Shown piece by piece: positions 34,713 to 43,547 of a stretch of 64,000 bases of DNA (its first letter is position 1; each line of letters opens with the position of its first letter). Source of the DNA: Poindextera sp036494815. GTDB lineage: Bacteria; Pseudomonadota; Alphaproteobacteria; Caulobacterales; Caulobacteraceae. The stretch covers positions 124,001 through 188,000 of the forward strand of contig DASXNV010000063.1 of assembly GCA_036494815.1 (NCBI GenBank), in the 5' to 3' direction. The notes under the pieces were generated by a model. That model saw only the letters and a program-made list of their open reading frames with translations. It searched no databases and was not told where the DNA came from. The position numbers and the translations under genes are program-made.

Positions 34713-35408
34713 TTACGGCTTCAGGCGCGCGACGCCGGAATCCTGGCCGATCAGCGCCTCGTCGGCGAGATCGAGAAACAGCCCGTGGTCGACCACGCCG
34801 GTGACGCCTTTCAGCGCCGCGGCGAGGCGGGCGGGATCGACGATCGCGCCACAGGCCGCGTCATAGATAAGATTGCCGCCGTCCGTCGCCACCGGCTGGC
34901 CGTCTTTCAGCCTCAGGCGCGGGGCCACGCCGATGTCGCAGTCGGCCAGGGCGTCGCACAGACGCAGGACCGTGGTCTTGTGGGCGAAGGCCACCACCTC
35001 GATCGGCAGGGGAAAGGCGCCCAGGCGCGTGACATTTTTGGCCGCGTCGGCGATGACCACACAGCGCTTGGACGCCTCCCAGACCAGCTTTTCCCGCAAC
35101 AGCGCCGCGCCGCCGCCCTTGATCAGCGACAGGCCCGGCCCGATCTCGTCGGCGCCGTCCACGGTCAGGTCGATCGCCTGGACCTCGTCCAGGTTGGTCA
35201 GGCGCAGACCCAGGCTCTCGGCCAGTTGCGCCGTGGCGCTGGAGGTCGGCACCCCGCGGATGTCCAGCCTGCGCGCCGCCAGCGCCTTGACGAACCAGGC
35301 CGCCGTCGAGCCCGTGCCCAGGCCCACCACCATGCCGTCTTCCACCAGGGCCGCGGCGGCTTCGCCACTGGCCCGCTTTTGATCATCTGCACTCATGGGA
35401 ACTGACAT
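34713..35408 (-). CDS. rpiA: Ribose-5-phosphate isomerase A
   Basis: Interconverts ribose-5-phosphate and ribulose-5-phosphate in the pentose-phosphate pathway. The 231-residue product has VVGLGTGSTAAWFVKAL (phosphate loop), IDLTVDGADEIGPGLSLIKG (catalytic Asp/Asp/Lys) and GAALLREKLVWEAS. Two ATG codons, at 35408 and 35396, are possible starts; neither has a strong ribosome-binding site. Upstream of gor by 15 bp and divergent from the DOPA-dioxygenase-like gene. Confidence 0.95.
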   Translation of the reverse strand: MSVPMSADDQKRASGEAAAALVEDGMVVGLGTGSTAAWFVKALAARRLDIRGVPTSSATAQLAESLGLRLTNLDEVQAIDLTVDGADEIGPGLSLIKGGGAALLREKLVWEASKRCVVIADAAKNVTRLGAFPLPIEVVAFAHKTTVLRLCDALADCDIGVAPRLRLKDGQPVATDGGNLIYDAACGAIVDPARLAAALKGVTGVVDHGLFLDLADEALIGQDSGVARLKP

Positions 35409-35532
35409 AGGCGAAGCTCGCTGCGGGGGGAATATGTCTCCGGCGGATGGGGCCGAACCGGCCCTTCTCGTTGCATCCGCGCCATCGGTCTGATGTCATG
35501 ACGGTCGCAGACTCCACAACCGGGCTCCCCCC

Positions 35533-35937
35533 ATGGCCGACGACCTTGCGGACAACGCCCCCTACCACGCCCACATCTACTATGGCCCGGACGAGCGCCC
35601 CGCGGCCCTGGCCCTCAGAGACAGCCTGCGGGCGGCCGGCCCCGCCGACCCCCTTTCGGAAATCCGCTTCGTCGGCGAACTGAGGGACCACAACGCGGGG
35701 CCACACATCACCGCGCAATTCGAAATCCATTTCGAGAAGCGGCTGCTGCCATGGGTGGAGCCAAGGCTGGCGAGCTGCGGCCTCCGGATCCTGATCCACC
35801 CGCTGACCTTGAACGACCTGGGCGACCACACCTATCTCGGGTGGTGGATCGGCAAGCCCGTAGACCTCGACCTGACCGTCCTCGATCCGCCGGGCCTGAA
35901 TCAAGGCATCGCCCGCTTCGGCAAGACGGACTTCTGA
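35533..35937 (+). CDS. DOPA 4,5-dioxygenase family protein
   Basis: Small cytosolic protein of 134 residues in the DOPA 4,5-dioxygenase-like family. The start APYHAHIYYGPDERPAALAL contains the HAHIY motif, and HITAQFEIHFEKR and LIHPLTLNDLGDHTYLGWWI supply the other conserved histidines for an Fe(II) site. Bacterial members are poorly characterised and the true substrate may be another catechol. No aromatic catabolism genes adjoin it. Confidence 0.85.
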   Translation: MADDLADNAPYHAHIYYGPDERPAALALRDSLRAAGPADPLSEIRFVGELRDHNAGPHITAQFEIHFEKRLLPWVEPRLASCGLRILIHPLTLNDLGDHTYLGWWIGKPVDLDLTVLDPPGLNQGIARFGKTDF

Positions 35938-36112
35938 TCGTCAGAACCAGCCATTGCGGCGAGCCCACCCCCCGAAACGTTCGACGGGCTACTCCCTTTG
36001 GTGGAAGCCGACTGCTCACGGGGCAAGTTCACACTGAGCGGAGCCAATATCCTTTCTTGTTGTTTCGGATGGGTCGGTTCAACGCGGGATCGAGGATGAC
36101 CGAGGAAGATCC

Positions 36113-36976
36113 ATGAATCTGGAAAATCCGTTAGGCCGCATCGGCGTATTCCTCGTGCTGACCCTTCTTTTCAGCTCGATATTCTATGCCTTCATCGCCA
36201 CCACGGGTCATGTGGGTGGCGGGAATGGCGCTTACGAACTTGGCCTGATGTGGTCTCCGGCGGTCGCCGCTCTCGTAACTTGCCGGCTCACCGGCTTGTC
36301 TTTGAAGACGCTGGGTTGGGGTTGGGGCGCATGGCGGTGGCAATGGCTGGCCGTCTCGCTCCCGCTTGGCTATGTGGCGCTCGCCTATGGCGGTATTTGG
36401 CTGGCCGGGTTCGGCGGCTTTCCCGACCCGAAATTTGTCTCGACGACCCGTGAGAGCCTTGGTTGGACGGGCGCACCCGATTGGCTCGTGCTGAGCGGCT
36501 ATCTATTGTTGATAGGAACCGCCGGCATGGTCATGAGCCTCGCCTTTGCCCTTGGCGAAGAGATCGGATGGCGTGGGTTTCTTGCGCCGCACATGACCCG
36601 CGCCTTCGGCTTCAAACTCGGCGCGCTGCTCACGGGCCTGATCTGGACCGCGTGGCATCTGCCCCTGGTGTTTCTCGCCGACTACCACAGTGGAACGCCG
36701 TGGTGGTTTGGCGTCAGTTGCTTGACCGTCCTCATGCTGGGGATGAGCATTGTCATGGCCTGGCTTCGGTTGACCTCTGGCAGCCTGTGGACGGCCGCGT
36801 TGTTCCACGCCAGCCACAACCAGTTCATCCAAATATTCTTCACACCGTCCACTCAGGCCAAGGGCGCGATAACGCCCTACGCGGTTGACGAATTCGGCTT
36901 CGCCCTTCCCCTGGTGGTTCTGGTGCTCGCAAGTCTGTTTTGGAAGCGCGGAGTCAAGTCGAACAATCAAGTCTAA
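36113..36976 (+). CDS. CPBP-family intramembrane metalloprotease
   Basis: Integral membrane protein of 287 residues related to Rce1/CAAX proteases. The catalytic motifs are present: ALGEEIGWRGFLAPHM (EExxxR), IWTAWHLPLVF (HxxP-type His) and ALFHASHNQF (HxxN). About seven hydrophobic segments are visible. Substrate is unknown; bacterial relatives include bacteriocin-immunity and envelope-protease proteins. The flanking genes give no hint. Confidence 0.88.
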   Translation: MNLENPLGRIGVFLVLTLLFSSIFYAFIATTGHVGGGNGAYELGLMWSPAVAALVTCRLTGLSLKTLGWGWGAWRWQWLAVSLPLGYVALAYGGIWLAGFGGFPDPKFVSTTRESLGWTGAPDWLVLSGYLLLIGTAGMVMSLAFALGEEIGWRGFLAPHMTRAFGFKLGALLTGLIWTAWHLPLVFLADYHSGTPWWFGVSCLTVLMLGMSIVMAWLRLTSGSLWTAALFHASHNQFIQIFFTPSTQAKGAITPYAVDEFGFALPLVVLVLASLFWKRGVKSNNQV

Positions 36977-37134
36977 GGGGCCAGCTTGGTCGCTTGGCGA
37001 ATTCGAAGCGCGAGTTTCCGGACCTGGCCCTCCGCCGGCGAGCGATGCCGGACGTTGCTTAGATTTCGCCTTCGGTTCATCTTGCCGCAGGAAGAAAAGG
37101 CTCCGGCAGGCGGGGCCAGGATAGGGGGAAGATC

Positions 37135-37638
37135 GTGAACAAGCACAGGGTCTTAGTTTGCGCGGGGGTGATCGCCGCAAGTTTTCTCGCCACCACCGCA
37201 TCTTCGGCGCAGTCGGCCGGCGACGCCCAATTGAAGGCTCTGGAGGGTCGCTTCGCCAAGGCGTTCGCCGCCAAGGACCTGGACGGGATCATGAAGGTCT
37301 ATGCGCCCGACGTCTTTGTCTTCGACGTGATCACGCCCCGCCAATATGTGGGCGCGGCCGCTTATCGCGAAGACTGGAAGGCGCTTCTCGCCGGCTATGC
37401 CGGGCCGATCAAGGTCGAGGTGAAAGACGTGGTCGTCTCGTCCGAGGGGTCCGTGGGCTATGGCCACAGCATTCAGCAGGTGACGGGCGTCGGCCCTAAG
37501 GGCGAGAAGATGGACATGGTGGTCCGCGTCTCCGACGTCTACCGAAAAGCCGGGGGCAAATGGCTCATCGTGCAGGAGCACGTCTCCGTGCCCCTCGATG
37601 CTAAAACAATGCAGCCCGACCTGATGTCGAAGCCCTAG
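37135..37638 (+). CDS. Exported NTF2-like (SnoaL/DUF4440) protein
   Basis: Predicted periplasmic protein of 167 residues. A GTG start follows AGGGGGAAG. A signal peptide (MNKHRVLVCAGVIAASFLAT to about residue 26) is followed by an NTF2-like cone domain: LEGRFAKAFAAKDLDGIMKV at the start, and VSDVYRKAGGKWLIVQEHVS near the end. Such domains bind small hydrophobic ligands or act as isomerases; no catalytic pair can be assigned here. The following LysR gene is codirectional (41 bp). Confidence 0.82.
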   Translation: MNKHRVLVCAGVIAASFLATTASSAQSAGDAQLKALEGRFAKAFAAKDLDGIMKVYAPDVFVFDVITPRQYVGAAAYREDWKALLAGYAGPIKVEVKDVVVSSEGSVGYGHSIQQVTGVGPKGEKMDMVVRVSDVYRKAGGKWLIVQEHVSVPLDAKTMQPDLMSKP

Positions 37639-37679
37639 GCGACACCCCTTCGCCGCGTTCATTCCGATATCGAATAGCC

Positions 37680-38600
37680 ATGGAATTCAGAACGCTTCGC
37701 GCATTCGTCGAGGTCGTACGGCAAGGTGGCTTCACCCAGGCCGCCAAGACCATCTTTGCGACGCAATCGACCGTAAGCAAGGCCGTCAAGCAGTTGGAAG
37801 ACGAGATCGGGGCGCCGCTGCTCGATCGGGCGGGTCATGGAGCGACCCTCACCGCGGCTGGCGAGATTGTCTTTTCCCGCGCGGTGCGGCTCTTGAATGA
37901 GCGTGAAGATCTCATGGCGGAACTCGACGAGCTGGGCGAGCTCAAGCGAGGCACGCTTCGGCTCGGTCTTCCGCCCGTGTGCAGCGGCAAGATTTTCGCC
38001 CCCTATTTCGCCGTCTATCGGCGACGCTATCCCCAGATCGACGTCCGCCTGACGGAATTTGGCGCCGAGCGGCTGGAAGACCTGCTGCTGGCCGGAAAAA
38101 TCGAACTCGCCGCGTCCCTGGTTCCCGTCGATGAAAGATTCCAAAGTCAGGACGTCAAACGGGACCAGTTGGTCGCGGCCATCGGCTTGTGCAATCCCCT
38201 GTCTCAAAGGTCATCGGTCAGTCTGGCGGACTTGCAGAACCAGCCTCTGATCCTCTTCGACGAAACCTTCGCCCTGACCAGGATTGTCCTTGAGAGCTGT
38301 CGCAGCCTGGGCATCGCGCCTGAGATCGTGGCGCGCAGCACTCAAGTGGATTTCATCGTCGAGCTTGTAGCCGCGGGACTCGGCGTCGCCTTTCTGCCCA
38401 GCATAGCCGTCGATGAATGGCCGCATCCAGCGGTCGCCTACGTGCCGATCACCTCGCCGGCGATCGTCTATCACACGACGATGGTCTGGCGGGCGGGCGG
38501 ATTTCTGTCTCATGCCGCTCAAGCCTGGCTTGGCCTGATGCGGGAGGCGGCAGATCACGGCCCCTCAAACCCCCAGGCGCCGCATTCTGTTCTCGACTGA
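37680..38600 (+). CDS. LysR-family transcriptional regulator
   Basis: Regulator of 306 residues. The N-terminal winged helix-turn-helix reads MEFRTLRAFVEVVRQGGFTQ and AAKTIFATQSTVSKAVKQLE, typical of LysR. Residues about 90-295 form the periplasmic-binding-like effector domain (LRLGLPPVCSGKIFAPYFAV). It is close to the CynR/CbbR-like group by general appearance, but effector and targets are unknown. It lies 41 bp downstream of the NTF2-like gene in the same direction rather than divergent, so target prediction from position is weak. Confidence 0.92.
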   Translation: MEFRTLRAFVEVVRQGGFTQAAKTIFATQSTVSKAVKQLEDEIGAPLLDRAGHGATLTAAGEIVFSRAVRLLNEREDLMAELDELGELKRGTLRLGLPPVCSGKIFAPYFAVYRRRYPQIDVRLTEFGAERLEDLLLAGKIELAASLVPVDERFQSQDVKRDQLVAAIGLCNPLSQRSSVSLADLQNQPLILFDETFALTRIVLESCRSLGIAPEIVARSTQVDFIVELVAAGLGVAFLPSIAVDEWPHPAVAYVPITSPAIVYHTTMVWRAGGFLSHAAQAWLGLMREAADHGPSNPQAPHSVLD

Positions 38601-38710
38601 GAACCATTCAAACAATTCATTTTTGGAAACCCCATGGGCTTCCTACCTGAGCGCTCAGCCTGCCAGGACGTCTGGCGGGCCACAGCCCCGCTCCGGATCC
38701 CTCATCAAAA

Positions 38711-39115
38711 ATGGCCTCACGCCAAGTCCACACGCCGCTGCGAATCCTCATTGTCGAAGACCACCCGGTGATCTCGCGCATGCTCGAAGTCACCCTTGAG
38801 AGCCTTGGACAGCGGGTTGTCGGCGTCGCGGCCGACGCCGCGGGTGTGCGCCGCCACGACGTCGGCCCCATCGACCTCGCCATCGTCGACGTGAATCTGG
38901 CGGACGGCCCTACAGGGCTGGCGATCGCCGCCTACCTCTCGAAGGAAGGGGTCGCCGTCGTGTTCCACACCACAGATCCGGGCAGGATTCCCGCAGGGTT
39001 TCCTCATGCTCTTGGCCTGCTGGAGAAGCCCTTCACTCTGAAGGGGCTCTGCGAAGTCGTCCAACTGGCGGGGTCGTATCGAAGGCGCCGTGGCGGAGCC
39101 AGCGGAGCGGCTTGA
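38711..39115 (+). CDS. Single-domain response regulator (receiver only)
   Basis: Protein of 134 residues consisting of one CheY-like receiver domain with no output domain. The acidic pocket is in ILIVEDHPVISRML, the phospho-acceptor Asp in DLAIVDVNLADGP, the Thr switch in VVFHTTDPGRIP and the Lys in GLLEKPFTLKGL, so it should be phosphorylatable. A basic C-terminal tail (SYRRRRGG) follows. No kinase is adjacent; it must act in a phosphorelay or by protein-protein contact. Confidence 0.9.
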   Translation: MASRQVHTPLRILIVEDHPVISRMLEVTLESLGQRVVGVAADAAGVRRHDVGPIDLAIVDVNLADGPTGLAIAAYLSKEGVAVVFHTTDPGRIPAGFPHALGLLEKPFTLKGLCEVVQLAGSYRRRRGGASGAA

Positions 39116-39192
39116 CGCCATCAGGGGCTTGGCGCCGCCGCTGGGCCGCCTATAGTTAGGCGATAGGTTAAGTGTTTCATCGAGGCGCCGCC

Positions 39193-39846
39193 ATGTCGCT
39201 GACTCTCTATTTCCACCCGCTGTCGTCGTTCTGCTGGAAGGCGCTGATCGCCCTCTATGAGGCGGGGGTTCCGTTCGAGCCCAAGGTGGTCGATCTGGGG
39301 GATCCGTTGGAGCGCGCTGCGTTCCAGGCGGTGTGGCCGCTGGCCAAGTTCCCGGTCCTGCGCGACGAGGCGCGGGGGCGCACCACGCCGGAATCGACCA
39401 TAATCATCGACTATCTGGCGCAGTATTATCCGGCCGCGGCGGGGCTGATCCCGGCTGACTCGGATCTTGCCCGGCAGGTCCGCCTGCTGGACCGGCTGAT
39501 CGACAACTACATCCACCTGCCGCTCCAGCAGGTGGTGGGTGAGCGGCTGCGCCCTGAGGCCCAGCACGATCCGTTCGGCGCCGATCAGGCTCGCGGCGCC
39601 CTTCGCCAGGGATACGACCTGGTCGCCCCGACGATCGCCGGACCCTGGGCCATGGGCGAGACCTTCACCCTGGCCGATTGCGCGGCGCTGCCGGCGCTTT
39701 ACTACGCCGACTATGCGGTCTCGCTGGACGACTGGCCGCCGCTGGCGGCCTATCTCGACCGCCTGAAGGCCCGGCCCAGCGTGGCGCGGGTGCTGAGCGA
39801 GGCGCAGCCCTTCTTCAAATTCTTCCCCTTGGCGAACGACCGGTGA
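39193..39846 (+). CDS. Glutathione S-transferase family protein
   Basis: Cytosolic GST-fold protein of 217 residues. The thioredoxin-like N-terminal domain begins MSLTLYFHPLSSFCWKALIA, with FPVLRDEARG and the TTPESTIIIDYL substrate/GSH motif (the ES pair contacts GSH). The helical C-terminal domain has the N-capping box GETFTLADCAALPALYYADY. The ATG at 39193 is used; seven upstream in-frame residues have no homology. Specific function unknown. Convergent with mtnC. Confidence 0.92.
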   Translation: MSLTLYFHPLSSFCWKALIALYEAGVPFEPKVVDLGDPLERAAFQAVWPLAKFPVLRDEARGRTTPESTIIIDYLAQYYPAAAGLIPADSDLARQVRLLDRLIDNYIHLPLQQVVGERLRPEAQHDPFGADQARGALRQGYDLVAPTIAGPWAMGETFTLADCAALPALYYADYAVSLDDWPPLAAYLDRLKARPSVARVLSEAQPFFKFFPLANDR

Positions 39847-39852
39847 GGGGCC

Positions 39853-40494
39853 CTAAACGCGTTCGGGATCGATCTCGCCGAAACTGCCCGCCCCCTGCCC
39901 GCCCGTCCGATCCACCAGCCGGGTCCGCAAGCCAGCCGCCGCCGCCGCGTCCAGCTCGGCCTGGACGTCGGACAGGAACAGGATCGCGCCCGGCGCCTCG
40001 CCAATGGCCCGGGCGATGCGGGCATAGGACGCCGCCTCGCGCTTCGGCCCCGACGTGGTGTCGAACCAGCCGCTGAACAGGGGCGCCAGGTCGCCCTGGT
40101 CGCTGTGGCCGAAGAGCAGCCTCTGGGCCGCGATGGAGCCCGAGGAATAGACATAGAGCCGGTAGCCCGCCGCCCGCCAGGCCCGTAAGCCCTGGGCCGC
40201 GTCAGGATAGACATGGCCCTTGAACGCCCCCGCCGCATAGCCCTCGGCCCAGATCCAGCCCTGCAGGGTCTTTAGCGGGGTGGCCTTGCGGTCCTGGTCG
40301 ATCCAACGCAGCAGGGTCGCCACCGGATCGCCGGGCTCGGCCGCCCTCACCTCATCCAGCAGCGGCGCCACGGCCTCGGCATGCGCCTCGACATAGGCGA
40401 GCAAGGCCTTGCGGGCATAGGGAAACAGGGTCTCGGCGACGAAGGCGATACTGCTGGTGGTGCCCTCGATATCGGTTAGGATGGCCCGGATCAT
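39853..40494 (-). CDS. mtnC: Enolase-phosphatase E1 (methionine salvage)
   Basis: HAD-family bifunctional enzyme that enolises and dephosphorylates 2,3-diketo-5-methylthiopentyl-1-phosphate. The 213-residue product has the unusual HAD motif ILTDIEGTTSSIAFV, plus WIWAEGYAAGAFKGHVYPDA and the conserved YSSGSIAAQRLLFGHSDQGD segment. It overlaps mtnD by 4 nt and is the last gene of mtnBDC. Confidence 0.95.
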   Translation of the reverse strand: MIRAILTDIEGTTSSIAFVAETLFPYARKALLAYVEAHAEAVAPLLDEVRAAEPGDPVATLLRWIDQDRKATPLKTLQGWIWAEGYAAGAFKGHVYPDAAQGLRAWRAAGYRLYVYSSGSIAAQRLLFGHSDQGDLAPLFSGWFDTTSGPKREAASYARIARAIGEAPGAILFLSDVQAELDAAAAAGLRTRLVDRTGGQGAGSFGEIDPERV

Positions 40495-41045
40495 GCCGCC
40501 TGCGGCTCGAAGCGCGGATAGGCGTCGGCGATCGGATCATCAGTATAGCGCGCCACCCAGCCCTCGGGATTTGTGAACAGGCGGATGGCGGTGAAGCTGG
40601 GCGCCGGCCCCATGTCGAACCAGTGGCGGATCCCAGCCGGCACGCTGATCAGGTCGCCGGTCTCGCACAGGACCATGTGCACCTTGCCATCCTCGCGCAG
40701 GCAGAACAGCCCGGCGCCCTCGACAAAGAACCGCACCTCGTCCTCGTCGTGGCGATGCTCGGACAGGAACTTGGCGCGCAGCACCGAACGCTGCGGATGA
40801 TCCGGGCTCATCCGCACCACATCCACGGCCTGGTAGCCATCCTGCTGGCGCAAGCGCGCGACCTCCGCGTCATAGAGGGCCAATACGGCCTTGTCGTCCG
40901 CATCGGCGGCAAGCTCGCCACGAACCGGCCAGCGTTCGAAGCGCACACCGATCTTGGCGAGGGTGTCGGCGATCAACGCGCCCTCGGTGGTTTCCAGCAG
41001 CGGCGTGGCGGCGGCGGTGTCGGGATAGACGGTCAGGCGGCTCAT
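40491..41045 (-). CDS. mtnD: Acireductone dioxygenase
   Basis: Cupin metalloenzyme that oxidises acireductone to the keto-acid precursor of methionine (Fe form) or off-pathway products (Ni form). The 184-residue product has the cupin metal motif KFLSEHRHDEDEVRFFVEG (three ligands) and the distal His in VPAGIRHWFDMG. The start MSRLTVYPDTAAATPL overlaps the mtnB stop by 4 nt and its own stop overlaps mtnC by 4 nt. Confidence 0.95.
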   Translation of the reverse strand: MSRLTVYPDTAAATPLLETTEGALIADTLAKIGVRFERWPVRGELAADADDKAVLALYDAEVARLRQQDGYQAVDVVRMSPDHPQRSVLRAKFLSEHRHDEDEVRFFVEGAGLFCLREDGKVHMVLCETGDLISVPAGIRHWFDMGPAPSFTAIRLFTNPEGWVARYTDDPIADAYPRFEPQAA

Positions 41046-41674
41046 GGCTTGGCTCCCATGCGATATTGTCGTTCGGTCAGGTCGGCGGCGAACAGCCACT
41101 CCAGGGCCTCGACCACCCGCTCGGCCTCGGCCACATCCGCGCCCCAGGCATAGAGGCCGTGGCCCCGGATCAGATAGGCCGGCGGCGCCGGCTTGGCCAG
41201 CAGGTGTGGTTCGACCGCGGCGGCCAGGCGGTTCATATCCTGGTCATTGGCCACGATCGGCACCACCACCCGCGCCTCGTGCGTGGTCTGGCCCGGCAGC
41301 GCCTTGACCAGTTCGTGCCCCTCGATGATCCAGGCGTCCAGGTCAGGAAAGGCCCGGCTCAGGGCCACGCCACCTGGCGAATGGGTATGCAGCACCGCGC
41401 CGATCTCGGGGAAGATGCAATAAAGCTGCGTATGCAGCCCGGTCTCCGCCGAGGGCTTGCCGCCGTCCAGCGAGCGGCCCTCACCGTCCACGGTCATGAT
41501 GTCGGCTTCGATCAGCCGCCCCTTGTGTCGCCCGGACGAGGTGACGGCGATGCGACCATCGTCCAGCCGGGCCGAGAAATTGCCGCTGGTGGCCGGCACC
41601 CAGCCGCGGGCGTCAAAGGCCGCGCCGATGGCCACAAGCTGCCGCCGGGCGCTATCCAAACTCACAACACCCAT
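41042..41674 (-). CDS. mtnB: Methylthioribulose-1-phosphate dehydratase
   Basis: Zinc aldolase-II-family enzyme of methionine salvage. The 210-residue product has WVPATSGNFSARLDD, the metal-binding AVLHTHSPGGVALSR with two His, and the distal YLIRGHGLYAWGADVAEAER. An in-frame region upstream of 41674 overlaps the gap to the transporter and lacks homology. An in-frame GTG three codons downstream also has a reasonable ribosome-binding site. First gene of mtnBDC. mtnA and mtnK are not in the window. Confidence 0.93.
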   Translation of the reverse strand: MGVVSLDSARRQLVAIGAAFDARGWVPATSGNFSARLDDGRIAVTSSGRHKGRLIEADIMTVDGEGRSLDGGKPSAETGLHTQLYCIFPEIGAVLHTHSPGGVALSRAFPDLDAWIIEGHELVKALPGQTTHEARVVVPIVANDQDMNRLAAAVEPHLLAKPAPPAYLIRGHGLYAWGADVAEAERVVEALEWLFAADLTERQYRMGAKP

Positions 41675-41742
41675 TCCTGCCGCCGTCTCCCAAATGCCGG
41701 ATCGGCAAGTTACGACGCCCCTGCGCGCCGACAAAGCCCGGC

Positions 41743-43377
41743 TTAGCGGAACAGCGCCGAGGCCTTGGCGATCGTGATCCACACCCCCCAGGCGATGGGG
41801 ATCAGCACCCCTAGCCAGGCCAGGATCAGCAGCGGGCCGACGCTGTGCGAGGTCTGGTCGACCGCAGCGCCATCCGCGCCCGACGCAACCGCCGCCTCAT
41901 CATCATAGTTGAGCCGCGCCGCGTCCACCGGCCGGATCAACAGGTTGGCGACGAAGCCCACCGCCAGCATGGCCGTCAGCACCCAGAAGATCTGGGTGTA
42001 GAACTGCGTTCGCGGCAAACCCCTGTCGATGGCCGACTGGCGCATATAGTTGACCATCTGCGGCCCCAGCACGCCCGCGGTGGACCAGGCGGTCAGCAGG
42101 ACGCCGTGAATAGCGCCCACATAGCGGGTGCCGAACAGGTCGGCGAGATAGGCCGGAACCGTGGCGAAACCGCCGCCATACATGGACACGATCAGGCAGA
42201 ACGCCGCGACAAAGGCCGCCAGCACCAGGGCGTTGGCCGCCCAGGGCGCCGCTAGCCCATAGAGCAGCCCGCCCAGGACAAAGAACACCGCATAGGTCAT
42301 GCGCCGCCCTATCCGATCCGACAGCGAGGCCCAGAAGAACCGCCCGCCGATATTGAACAGCGAAATCAGGCCCACGAACGCCGCGCCCACCGTGGCCGCG
42401 GCCTTCTTGTCGGCGTCGTCGAACTTGAGAAAGCCGATCTCCGGATGGTGGAACAGCCGCCCGCCAAAGATCTCCTGCACCATGGGCGAGGCCACGCCGA
42501 TAATGCCGATCGAGGCGCTGACGTTCATCAATAGCACCAGCCACAACAGCCAGAACTGGGGCGTAGCCAGAGCGGCGCCCACATCCAGATAGCCTCGCGC
42601 CAGTATGGCGGGATTGGCCGCCGGCGGCGTCCAGCCCTGAGGCGACCAGCCGGGCGGCGGCACACGGTAGGACAGCGACCCGGCCGTCATGAACACGAAA
42701 TAGATCCCGGCCATGACCAGCAGGGTCTGGGCCACGCCGTTGGTGGTGGGCGTGGCGAAATGCTTCATGAGCAGGTCGGCCAGCGGGCTGCCGATCATGG
42801 CCCCGCCGCCAAAGCCCATGATGGCCATGCCCGTGGCCATGCCGCGCCGGTCTGGGAACCATTTGATCAGGGTCGAGACCGGCGAGATGTAGCCCAGGCC
42901 CAGGCCGATCCCGCCGATGGCCCCAGAGCCCAGCCACAGGATCCACAGCTGGTGGACCGAGACACCATAGGCCGAGATCACCATGCCGCCGCACCAGCAC
43001 AGAGTGGCCACTAAGCCGGTGCGCCGCGGCCCGTTGCGCTCGACCCACGGGCCGAACAGGGCCGAGGCCGCGCCCAGGAACACGAAGAACAGGGTGAACA
43101 TCCACCCCAGGTCCGCCACGGTCCAGTCGCAGGTCCTGGTGGTCAGGGCGTTGACCAGCCCGTCCCAGGCCCCGGCCTTGGGGCAGGCCAGCGCCTTCTT
43201 GATTCCGATCGACCGCGACAGGGGCAGCCAGAACACGCTGAAGCCATAGGCCATGCCGATGCACAGGTGCACGGCCAGGGCTGCCGGCGGCACGAACCAT
43301 CGATTGAAGCTGTGTCCGGCGACGCCGCTGGAGGGATGCAGGAAGCCGCCGCCGGTCGCGGCCGTGGAATCGGTCAC
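41743..43377 (-). CDS. OFA-family major facilitator transporter
   Basis: Twelve-helix MFS protein of 544 residues, related to oxalate/formate antiporters. The GTG at 43377 is five bases after GGGAGG. Characteristic segments are LCIGMAYGFSVFWLPLSRSI in the first helix and ISPVSTLIKWFPDRRGMATG, the OFA signature. A long insert follows the first helix (ALACPKAGAWDGLVNALTTR). It lies 68 bp upstream of mtnB on the same strand, so it may bring a substrate linked to methionine salvage or simply be a neighbour; the substrate is unknown. Confidence 0.88.
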   Translation of the reverse strand: MTDSTAATGGGFLHPSSGVAGHSFNRWFVPPAALAVHLCIGMAYGFSVFWLPLSRSIGIKKALACPKAGAWDGLVNALTTRTCDWTVADLGWMFTLFFVFLGAASALFGPWVERNGPRRTGLVATLCWCGGMVISAYGVSVHQLWILWLGSGAIGGIGLGLGYISPVSTLIKWFPDRRGMATGMAIMGFGGGAMIGSPLADLLMKHFATPTTNGVAQTLLVMAGIYFVFMTAGSLSYRVPPPGWSPQGWTPPAANPAILARGYLDVGAALATPQFWLLWLVLLMNVSASIGIIGVASPMVQEIFGGRLFHHPEIGFLKFDDADKKAAATVGAAFVGLISLFNIGGRFFWASLSDRIGRRMTYAVFFVLGGLLYGLAAPWAANALVLAAFVAAFCLIVSMYGGGFATVPAYLADLFGTRYVGAIHGVLLTAWSTAGVLGPQMVNYMRQSAIDRGLPRTQFYTQIFWVLTAMLAVGFVANLLIRPVDAARLNYDDEAAVASGADGAAVDQTSHSVGPLLILAWLGVLIPIAWGVWITIAKASALFR

Positions 43378-43547
43378 CAAGTCCTCCCGTGTCGCCTCGC
43401 ATTCGCGAGTCTTGTTGGCCTTAGCGTTCAGCTTTCAGCGGCTTATGGTCAAGGCCTCATCAAGACCATGAACATCGATCAGGTGGGCCGCTGGCGGCTC
43501 TGGGGCCACAGGGCTAGGGTTGCGCCGAACGATCCCGGGAGAGTCGG

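Noticed and set aside
36977..37134. Possible small gene between the CPBP protease and the NTF2-like gene
   Set aside because: No conserved content; the short frames depend on the coding strand of neighbours.
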